Below are positions 61,901-64,000 of a DNA stretch of 64,000 nucleotides, one piece after another. The notes under the pieces were generated by a model. It was not told the origin of the DNA. It saw only the letters and a list, made by a program, of their open reading frames with translations, and did no database searches. Location: positions 1 to 64,000 of the forward strand of contig LUCM01005922.1 of the NCBI GenBank assembly GCA_008360955.1. Direction: 5' to 3'. The stretch comes from Fasciolopsis buskii. Taxonomy: Eukaryota; Platyhelminthes; Trematoda; Plagiorchiida; Fasciolidae. The translations under genes and the position numbers were made by a program. Position 1 is the stretch's first letter. Each line of letters starts with the position of its first letter.

Positions 61901-63040
61901 TATCAAGGACAAGTTCGCACAAATGCCTGATAGTGAAGCTCACGTATGCAGTGCCAAATAACAAGTAGATAGGAACAAAAAGAAGGAAACGGGAGCAATT
62001 GTCCATCTAACCACAAGCACAAAGATGGCTTGAACGTGAAACGAGCGTGCATCTCGTTTGTATGGGTTATTTTGATAAACCTACTTATCTTCTGAGTCGA
62101 TTTTTCACTATTGTAAAAACTAAAATTGAAGAAGATTTTCGGCAAAATCCTAATCATCTTTCTGATAAGTCATCTGTGGAAGTTCTTTTAGGTGCACTGA
62201 CCAAGAACAGTTTCAGCAGACTGCTTGGGAAGAAGCTATGAAAGTCTAGCAGGCTTTGTTCTGCTCTCAAGAAACAAACGAAGGTGGTCTACAAAAAAAG
62301 AAACCGGATTCTATTTCCCATCTTCCTTGAGTGAATTTAAATATCTCTATTGGGGATGTACTTTTAGTAAAACTCAGTTTCGTTATGTAAGCAGACACGA
62401 ATCATATATAAGCAGCATTGCAACTTTTGACTATTTCATTGTGCTCACCAATTGCCTTTGGGTAAGCGGTTGTTAAAATTCAATCTGCCGTGATTTAACC
62501 GTGAATAACTAAGAATCAATGAAACTGAATTCGTCAGCCACAGCATGTTTTTTCGTGACAAATAATGCTGTTCCAGTATATGGGTCATCTAACATCCGGT
62601 CAGCCATCGACTAAACCATTCAGGTACGCCCGAGCGTACATTCCATTTCGCAGTATTCTCATTGATCGACCGTACCGGTTAAGGCCTGGTGTGAACACAG
62701 GGATGTTTCGTCACCTAAGCACAGGGGTGTTAGAAAATGCATTCTACTAAATGGTCTACTTTCCTGGTAAGACGATTCAATAGGATAGAATCCTGAGATA
62801 TTCAAAAACATTTTAACCTGTTTTTGTATACTCACTTTGCAAATTCGATCATTTCATCCCTCGTGACAAGCGATTCGCCATGGTGGGAAAATCGACGTAA
62901 AAGCAAAGCGGCCATCAAAGCCGCACCGAGGGGTTCTTGTAGTTGGGTCCAAAGGAATTGAGCCGTATCTTTACGCTCCGTAAGCAGAGCCCATGTAAAC
63001 AGATGTGTGGCTGGACACAACGGTAGAGGTTCATTCTCGT
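13651..63040 (-). CDS. TRPM: TRPM2-like cation channel with C-terminal NUDT9-like domain (partial at both ends)
   Basis: Sixteen minus-strand exons were reconstructed. Thirteen, from 63040 down to 31311, splice into 744 continuous in-frame codons; three more (19286-18936, 16357-16224, 13764-13651) belong to a Nudix-like domain. Order: N-terminal TRPM homology region, S1-S6 with a re-entrant pore and a pore-loop cysteine pair, TRP helix (WSLQRY...LPPPL), coiled coil, linker, NUDT9-like pieces. TRPM2-type channels are tetrameric, Ca2+-permeable and, in vertebrates, bind ADP-ribose. The first exons lie beyond the right edge. A linker exon, the Nudix-box exon and the final exon are missing from the model. 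The introns carry most mobile DNA in the window. The TRPM call is secure; TRPM2-type rests on the Nudix exons downstream on the same strand. Confidence 0.92.
13765..16223. other. TRPM intron, nothing recognised
   Basis: A minus-strand frame at 15401-15640 has a GGTTTCGAGCC box-B-like string near 15475 and could be an old SINE. Otherwise no gene or clear element is visible. Confidence 0.35.
16224..16357 (-). CDS. TRPM: TRPM exon o: Nudix-domain middle region
   Basis: Acceptor GTGTTCAG, donor GTAAGT; enters in phase 1, exits in phase 0. Encodes a helical, charged segment (NLVDMLINTRVTECTRTDPE) with the position and character of the helix after the Nudix box. Sequence similarity here is weak; the call rests on phase and on position before the TDNAW exon. 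Confidence 0.65.
16484..16544. repeat. (TA)n microsatellite
   Basis: About 30 TA units inside the TRPM intron where the missing Nudix-box exon should lie. Such tracts are prone to assembly errors. Confidence 0.95.
16545..18935. other. TRPM intron expected to hold the Nudix-box exon
   Basis: The longest frame (minus 17052-17501, 149 codons) is coding-like but is not a Nudix sequence and I cannot name it. No GG.....E.......RE..EE pattern was seen on the minus strand. A short TA tract lies at about 18465-18486. Confidence 0.4.
18936..19286 (-). CDS. TRPM: TRPM exon n: first half of the NUDT9-like domain
   Basis: 117 codons, phase 0 at both ends; acceptor CTTTACAG, donor GTGAGT. Encodes PRNPGGRTGVPGRGYLPYWG, the strongly conserved entry motif of NUDT9 and TRPM2 NUDT9-homology domains, then PNPALILVATR and LVFAMFSHHIGEQLPW, aligning with the strand before the Nudix box (..FVA.....EWALPGG). 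An in-frame internal GTAAGC at 19008-19013 could act as an alternative donor, removing 26 codons. Confidence 0.93.
19287..21299. other. TRPM intron, left part
   Basis: Apart from the tentative exon at 20669-20731, I see no gene or recognisable element here. Confidence 0.3.
20669..20731 (-). CDS. Tentative TRPM linker exon
   Basis: A 21-codon phase 0-0 frame between a CAG acceptor and a GTGAGT donor. It would fit between the exons at 31311-31510 and 18936-19286, but it encodes a very basic peptide rather than the expected Y.PP.YT-like segment, and its acceptor lacks a pyrimidine tract. Confidence 0.2.
21300..23750 (+). mobile_element. RTE-like non-LTR retrotransposon, endonuclease plus reverse transcriptase, decayed
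   Basis: Sense-ordered traces cover most of an RTE-like ORF: endonuclease remains near 21330-21460, the pre-RT block RRHLQRQAVNCWVRMAEEIK at 21905, PIFNKGTRRNYSSHWGI at 22360, HQAGFCPDRG at 22495, GALDSVNR at 22608, RHGSPIYPFLF at 22780, a YTDDIM box near 22895, FTYLGS at 23080, LWRRPTISLKLKGRL at 23180 and LLRMAN near 23465. Frames change many times and stops are frequent, so it is inactive. It lies antisense within a TRPM intron. It is the most complete RTE copy in the window. Confidence 0.88.
24060..24310 (+). mobile_element. Jockey/CR1-like endonuclease fragment
   Basis: One frame, with a single stop, reads CRLLDLNARIPDRLGDH, then LILALIPL, then SPLCSSDHCLV. This is the C-terminal half of the endonuclease domain of Jockey/CR1-type elements (..P.RI.D..GD......LDL.LTS.P......PLG.SDHC.I). 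It belongs to a different family from the RTE element just upstream. Confidence 0.75.
24567..24599 (+). repeat. 33-bp repeat, copy 1
   Basis: Exact 33-base match to the reverse complement of 27842-27874; it starts TTTATTATCCGGTGAATAAA. The flanks differ. Confidence 0.9.
27842..27874 (-). repeat. 33-bp repeat, copy 2 (inverted)
   Basis: Inverted partner of 24567-24599, about 3.3 kb away; flanking sequence is not shared, so it is a short conserved core of a dispersed element or a small rearrangement scar. Confidence 0.9.
30403..31140 (-). mobile_element. Penelope-like element remnant with GIY-YIG domain
   Basis: At 30616-30419 the minus strand encodes CKYSLQRTCGSKYIGRTGRQ and ISEHPK, the GIY-YIG endonuclease signature of Penelope-like elements (C.C...YIG.T.R.L..R..EH). 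Upstream frames at 30883-30620 and 31134-30898 may be eroded reverse-transcriptase flanks, but the RT core is absent. It sits in the intron left of the exon at 31311. Confidence 0.7.
31311..31510 (-). CDS. TRPM: TRPM exon m: linker to the NUDT9-like domain
   Basis: Acceptor CTTTTCCAG, donor GTGAGT, exits in phase 0. Low-complexity, proline- and serine-containing linker ending CPVPWT; TRPM2 proteins have a comparable PVP...VPW segment just before the NUDT9 homology domain. The first residue is completed with the micro-exon at 35378-35420. Confidence 0.85.
31511..34270. other. TRPM intron, no recognised gene
   Basis: A short (TG)n tract occurs near 32330-32356. Plus-strand frames at 33007-33261 and 33445-33693 are unrecognised. 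Confidence 0.3.
34280..34620 (-). mobile_element. Dispersed tRNA-like SINE, copy 1
   Basis: Shares long collinear blocks with 58650-58945 (GTGCAAATCAG, TTCAACAAGCCG, TGATGGCCA) and with 47490-47705 (CCCAGTTCAGG, ATGAAACGGCTG-type tail). On the plus strand GTGTGATGGCC and GGGTTCGTGTCCC look like RNA polymerase III A and B boxes, so the true transcription strand may be plus; the strand given is that of the longest frame. No coding function is implied. Confidence 0.65.
34765..35095. repeat. GAT/GAC-rich simple repeat with a (TTA)n core
   Basis: Imperfect GATGAC/GATGAT repeats surround about 16 TTA units at 34945-34986. The long acidic frame on plus and the hydrophobic frame on minus are by-products of the repeat. 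Confidence 0.9.
35378..35420 (-). CDS. TRPM: TRPM exon l: 43-nt micro-exon
   Basis: Acceptor TTCTCACAG, donor GTGAGT. Encodes QDQIRQLATKLAQS, a continuation of the coiled coil, and moves phase 0 to phase 1 as required by exon m. Confidence 0.8.
35421..38724. other. TRPM intron, no recognised gene
   Basis: Contains a low-complexity T/G-rich stretch at about 36320-36530 that yields a cysteine-rich but meaningless plus-strand frame. No element was identified. Confidence 0.35.
38725..39044 (-). CDS. TRPM: TRPM exon k: post-TRP linker and coiled coil
   Basis: About 107 codons. Encodes QLKHWERLRFWDYQRYLLY followed by a basic stretch and a coiled-coil heptad end (MDELERKLDQVIKALKNI), as in TRPM C-terminal assembly helices. 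Donor GTAAAT is clear; the acceptor (CAAAG before AGAAATC) was chosen because it gives phase 1 and completes a lysine codon with exon j. Confidence 0.9.
39045..42466. other. TRPM intron containing the unnamed candidate
   Basis: Outside 40079-40464 the only sizeable frame is plus 41508-41762, which is hydrophobic and unrecognised. Confidence 0.3.
40079..40464 (-). CDS. Unnamed two-exon coding candidate inside a TRPM intron
   Basis: Two coding-like minus-strand pieces lie 5' to 3': a frame from 40464 (KPAYILVRTGTPKVMLVNLT...) and a terminal exon from 40261 to the TAA at 40079 (LDDDELEVKGVLNGKKFIRM..., ending HTSEEK). The first frame hits a stop at 40272-40270, but a GTGTTT donor just after an ATGCAA and a TTGTAG acceptor at 40262 define a small phase-0 intron of about 65 bp that joins them. 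About 105 residues result, mixed alpha/beta in character, with no signal peptide. I do not recognise the family. Its 5' end is unknown. It could be the 3' end of a nested gene or a captured fragment. It is not needed by the TRPM frame, whose flanking exons already join in phase 1. Confidence 0.4.
42467..42657 (-). CDS. TRPM: TRPM exon j: TRP helix region
   Basis: Acceptor ACTCTTCCAG, donor GTATGT. Encodes WSLQRYQVICEF and ERSPLPPPLIFIWHLYLLIK, matching the TRPM TRP-domain W.FQRY.LI.EY..RP.LPPP. Joins exon i through an alanine codon (phase 2) and exits in phase 1. Confidence 0.95.
42831..42966 (-). CDS. TRPM: TRPM exon i: outer pore loop and S6
   Basis: Acceptor GTCTAACAG, donor GTAAGT. Two cysteines spaced as in CKEYGVNC fit the conserved TRPM pore-loop disulfide. 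S6 ends VLLLNLLIAMFA, the classic TRPM LLNLLIAMF. Confidence 0.97.
42967..46442. other. TRPM intron with unassigned frames
   Basis: Minus-strand frames at 43528-43731 and 43742-44050 are contiguous and coding-like but unrecognised; they may be pieces of one retroelement. The plus-strand candidate at 45034-45384 also lies here. Confidence 0.3.
45034..45384 (+). CDS. Plus-strand terminal-exon candidate, unknown protein
   Basis: A 116-residue frame starts right after a good splice acceptor (TTTATTCTTGCCAG, ending at 45033) and ends with TGA; an AATAAA lies at 45548-45553. The translation has normal composition, with aromatic and charged residues mixed throughout and an IYAKAAENFHPSDWGP-like end. 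I know no matching family. It lies antisense in the TRPM intron between the pore exon and the S6 exon. No upstream exon was found, so it may be a nested gene, an old retrogene or chance. Confidence 0.3.
   Translation, partial: NLIETPFYRSQGFGYDITLVGKRQRLRIVHVSSRASLVIKSDAFRMLLTYGWTINCKLYRVEQTSGKVPTTSGITEWVEKCFSRNTLSLKRLFLIYAKAAENFHPSDWGPLSPTNT
46443..46644 (-). CDS. TRPM: TRPM exon h: S5 and pore loop
   Basis: 67 codons plus one base; acceptor CTGTACAG, donor GTAAGA. Encodes LVKDLLPFLALFIVSLVSFS (S5) and the pore segment MAYFQIVGEYNLDDL. TRPM selectivity filters usually read QIFGQIP; here the equivalent is QIVGEYN, with an acidic DD shortly after. Confidence 0.95.
46820..46915 (-). other. Exon-like 96-nt segment with a transmembrane helix
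   Basis: Between TTTCCAATAG and GTAAAT, a phase 1-1 frame encodes IPYAVTLLAWLSIIIIFAMV, a strong membrane helix, then a polar tail. It lies between the S4 and S5 exons of TRPM, which join directly in phase 0. Read in phase 0 the segment hits a stop, so including it would truncate the channel. It may be an exon of another gene or a poison exon. Confidence 0.3.
46916..48326. other. Rest of the TRPM S4-S5 intron
   Basis: Holds a SINE copy (next entry) and a short TA tract near 48079-48100. No other feature is visible. Confidence 0.35.
47490..47705 (+). mobile_element. Dispersed tRNA-like SINE, copy 2
   Basis: Collinear with 34440-34615: CTGCGTAATGGCTGATGCG, a CCCCAGTTCAGGGACAGCGG block, then AATGAAACGGCTGTATATAA and a GTTTCTTGTTAGTGAGCA tail. 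Confidence 0.6.
48327..48623 (-). CDS. TRPM: TRPM exon g: S2-S3 linker, S3, S4
   Basis: 99 codons, acceptor TTTTTCTAG, donor GTAGGT. Contains WKALELVAIFLYVLG (S3) and DVFYGLSLFLFFYRLLEAFT (S4), then MNIGPLVMMVQTM, the start of the S4-S5 linker (TRPM: LGP.I.M...M). The S3-S4 loop is about 35 residues. Confidence 0.95.
48624..49864. other. TRPM intron, unassigned
   Basis: Overlapping frames at minus 48984-49349 and plus 49268-49495 are not recognised. The interval lies just outside the left arm of the Penelope-like element. Confidence 0.3.
49865..50060 (+). repeat. Left inverted arm of a Penelope-like element
   Basis: Matches the reverse complement of 51765-51925: GATATAACGTTAG, GTTTCGACCATC, GTCATTATCAAGGTAAGTTT, CATTCACATGTCAACGGGTG. 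After the gap the arm resumes at 50367 (TGTGAATGTGTTTGTGCTTG). Confidence 0.85.
50100..50170 (-). mobile_element. SINE tail inserted in the Penelope arm
   Basis: The plus strand here is the reverse complement of the tail of the dispersed SINE (compare CAGCTGTTTCATCCTTGTTA with the reverse complement of 34550-34580). It interrupts the left arm relative to the right arm; the SINE runs into the gap. Confidence 0.6.
50171..50366. other. Assembly gap, 196 N
   Basis: Unsequenced bases. Open frames drawn across it are meaningless. Confidence 1.
50480..51780 (-). mobile_element. Penelope-like element body: reverse transcriptase and GIY-YIG endonuclease, decayed
   Basis: In minus-strand order: VRFDVVSLYMSAPIKDSL (RT motif with FDVVSLF..IP) at about 51690, a STYFTFKHKLY-like region near 51540, PRLYLCYVDDTIAIIK (RYVDDT catalytic box) at about 51405, SFLDGRLKV and KFTHSDKYL-type blocks to 51170, a PYRSGTLDAIRKVL connector near 50950, and a decayed GIY-YIG domain, CIYKIICKECLAEYTEQTSR, near 50800 where the usual YIG.T has become YTEQT. 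Frameshifts and stops separate the parts. This order (RT then GIY-YIG) is diagnostic of Penelope-like elements. Confidence 0.88.
51735..51930 (-). repeat. Right inverted arm of the Penelope-like element
   Basis: Reverse complement of the left arm at 49865-50060 plus 50367-50420. Penelope-like elements can carry terminal repeats in inverted orientation, so this is expected for the family. Confidence 0.85.
52293..52430 (-). CDS. TRPM: TRPM exon f: S1 and start of S2
   Basis: 46 codons, phase 0 at both ends, donor GTAAGA. Encodes HLVFLCFFTYTLLFSV and a LLFWVMTYFVENVRQ end, corresponding to the TRPM S1 helix and the S2 FWVF..V.EE.RQ signature. Confidence 0.95.
52431..53564. other. TRPM intron, nothing recognised
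   Basis: No frame, element or structured RNA was identified. Confidence 0.4.
53565..53652 (-). CDS. TRPM: TRPM exon e: start of S1
   Basis: Acceptor ATTTCAG, donor GTAAGT. Encodes YWRKIYAYYNAPTVRFAYAT, matching the TRPM motif preceding S1 (FY.APVVKF). Phase 2 to phase 0. Confidence 0.92.
53653..58640. other. TRPM intron, largely unassigned
   Basis: A plus-strand frame at 57125-57397 has a CTYC...CALC cysteine arrangement loosely like a small zinc finger, but no other support. A G+C-richer patch at about 57850-57960 has a tRNA-like B-box string on the minus strand and may be another SINE. Confidence 0.3.
58650..58945 (+). mobile_element. Dispersed tRNA-like SINE, copy 3
   Basis: Collinear with 34350-34600: GCCGTACAAATCAGCAACGG, GGTTCAACAAGCCGTTAAGA, GGTTGGCTTAATGGCCAAGA (A-box-like) and a GTGCGCGGTGGATACGTATT block. 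It is near the 41-nt TRPM micro-exon at 59095-59135. Confidence 0.7.
59095..59135 (-). CDS. TRPM: TRPM exon d: 41-nt micro-exon
   Basis: Acceptor CTTATTCAG, donor GTAAGA. It encodes 13 charged residues (TKIRGDQEDREIV) plus two bases that complete a lysine codon with the next exon. It converts phase 0 to phase 2, exactly what the neighbouring exons need. Confidence 0.75.
60093..60239 (-). CDS. TRPM: TRPM exon c: pre-S1 hydrophobic segment and acidic linker
   Basis: 49 codons, phase 0 at both ends. A hydrophobic stretch (FAVSMLVGIVLPPLVPF) matches the pre-S1 PP-containing helix of TRPM channels and is followed by a charged linker with DKDEDD. Donor GTAAGT; the acceptor (CCCATCGAAG) is weaker. 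Confidence 0.85.
60367..60592 (-). CDS. TRPM: TRPM exon b: N-terminal TRPM homology region
   Basis: Acceptor TTTTGTAG, donor GTAAGT. Encodes YEEKARGLLTECFTED and CLMLAADGRSLSFISHRCSE...QVWCG, matching the conserved TRPM E..A..LL.ECY....A..LL..........CL.LA......F..H...Q..L...W.G. Joins exon a at an AAT codon (phase 2) without losing frame. Confidence 0.93.
60593..62835. other. TRPM intron, no recognised gene
   Basis: Frames such as minus 61550-61849 are not recognisable. No repeat family was identified. Confidence 0.35.
62836..63040 (-). CDS. TRPM: TRPM exon a: N-terminal TRPM homology region
   Basis: Acceptor AACTTCCAG, donor GTGAGT. Encodes HLFTWALLTERKDTAQFLW and LGAALMAALLLRRFSHH, matching the TRPM block L..WA.L..R..MA..FW...Q....AL.A..ILK..S. 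Entry phase 1, exit phase 2. Upstream exons lie outside the window. Confidence 0.9.
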
Positions 63041-63900
63041 CTGGAAGTTAAAATGAATAGAAGTCAACTTATGACAATTAATTTAGTTAATATAAGAAAT
63101 TTGCTCACCGAAACATGCAGCAGATATCAATGATTTTCGTGCATACTTCACAGTCACTTTGCAATGATAATCTATTTATTTTTTCGAAATTGCTCTTCGT
63201 TTTGCCATAATCACCCTGGGCATTCATACTGACTGCATTGTATAATAGAGTGGGTAAGGCAAGGTAGTTTGCAGTTTCGGGGCTATGACAACATGCGAAA
63301 GCCTAGTGGTCCCGTAACGAATTTGTGAACTCGAATTGTGTGAAATACTGAGTTACCAGAAGCGAAAAGACAATAGGAGAAGAGGGACTAATGAACCTGA
63401 GTACGACGGGTTGCGGGGATGATGCACTTGTTACGCCCATGGCAGAAACAATGTTTGCATAGATTTTCATTGCCTGCACAAGTACGGTTTCAACAGCTCA
63501 GTTACGGTAGCTCCAGATGCCGCGGTTAACAGTCGGCGTAATTCTCCAGTATGAAATCCGAGGGTCAGCAATATCGGTTAACGAGCTATTCACGGATTTC
63601 CGCTATCAGTCAAAGCTCTTAAGTTGTACAACTGATTGTCTGAATCAATCTTTTGCACCTTCTAGTTTTTGCCGTAGTAAGCACACTGCAAGCTTTATAT
63701 AAATACCAGAATTGTTCCTCTACTTTTCATCATTGGGATTCCACCTTCGACATAATTGCTAACCAAGTGCTGACAGATAAGGCCTAGCGTACCCATCAAA
63801 GGAATGTTTGTGAAACGCATTCGAACATCCAACTAAAGCGTTCATTGTAAATTTTATCCATTTTGCCATTTTGATGAAGGAATATGAATCCTTTCCTTAT
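63041..63900. other. TRPM intron at the right edge
   Basis: Earlier TRPM exons must lie beyond the window; none is recognised in this stretch. Confidence 0.35.
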
Positions 63901-63904
63901 TAAT

Positions 63905-64000
63905 TCACTATGTTGTACAACATTTCGGGAGAGGAAAACAATCGAATTCGAGCTGACAAATGAGTAAGCCATCGATGGTGGGAGAAATCAGATACGAGGT
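63905..64000 (+). mobile_element. Reverse-transcriptase fragment at the right edge
   Basis: The plus strand resembles the stretch at 1460-1500: GTTGTACAACATTTCGGGAG against GTTGTACAACATGCGGGAAG. That is the reverse-transcriptase region just before the conserved AGFRPGRG motif. It is cut off by the window edge. Confidence 0.45.

Overview
This is eukaryotic DNA, most likely from a trematode flatworm. The evidence is: (i) one gene whose first four introns are only 40-49 bp while its last is 3.3 kb, a gene structure known from flukes; (ii) long TA/TTA microsatellites; (iii) large numbers of decayed RTE/CR1-like, Jockey-like and Penelope-like retroelement remnants and tRNA-like SINE copies; (iv) two genes readable only after splicing. 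The species cannot be fixed from sequence alone. There are no bacterial operons, CRISPR arrays or rRNA genes, and the window has one 196-base assembly gap (50171-50366).

Layout. 1-2040 is a mosaic of retrotransposon fragments. 2170-6444 (+) is a complete six-exon lysophosphatidic acid acyltransferase gene (AGPAT/LPAAT family, 263 aa); its 3.3-kb last intron holds two oppositely oriented reverse-transcriptase remnants. A probable poly(A) signal lies near 7170. About 7.2-13.6 kb is intergenic or unassigned, with a TA microsatellite, a Penelope-type terminal repeat, a tRNA-like SINE and one coding-like open frame. From 13651 to 63040, and continuing beyond the right edge, the minus strand carries a TRPM-type cation channel of about 50 kb. 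I reconstructed 16 exons, 13 of which form one unbroken in-frame chain: part of the N-terminal TRPM homology region, six transmembrane helices, the pore, the TRP helix, a coiled coil and a linker. Three further exons encode pieces of a C-terminal NUDT9-like (Nudix/ADP-ribose) domain, so the protein is TRPM2-like. The exon carrying the Nudix box, the last exon and a likely linker exon were not found.

The channel introns hold most of the mobile DNA: an RTE-like element at about 21.3-23.75 kb, a Jockey/CR1-like endonuclease remnant at 24.06 kb, a Penelope-like GIY-YIG remnant at 30.4 kb, a Penelope-like element with inverted terminal arms at 49.87-51.93 kb, and SINE copies at 34.3, 47.5, 50.1 and 58.65 kb. 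They also hold a few coding-like stretches I cannot name, chiefly a two-exon minus-strand candidate at 40079-40464 and a plus-strand terminal-exon candidate at 45034-45384.

The AGPAT and TRPM genes converge (AGPAT rightwards, TRPM leftwards). Nothing in the sequence suggests they act in one pathway. AGPAT should work in the endoplasmic reticulum making phosphatidic acid; the TRPM channel should be a plasma-membrane or endolysosomal Ca2+-permeable channel, possibly ADP-ribose gated.
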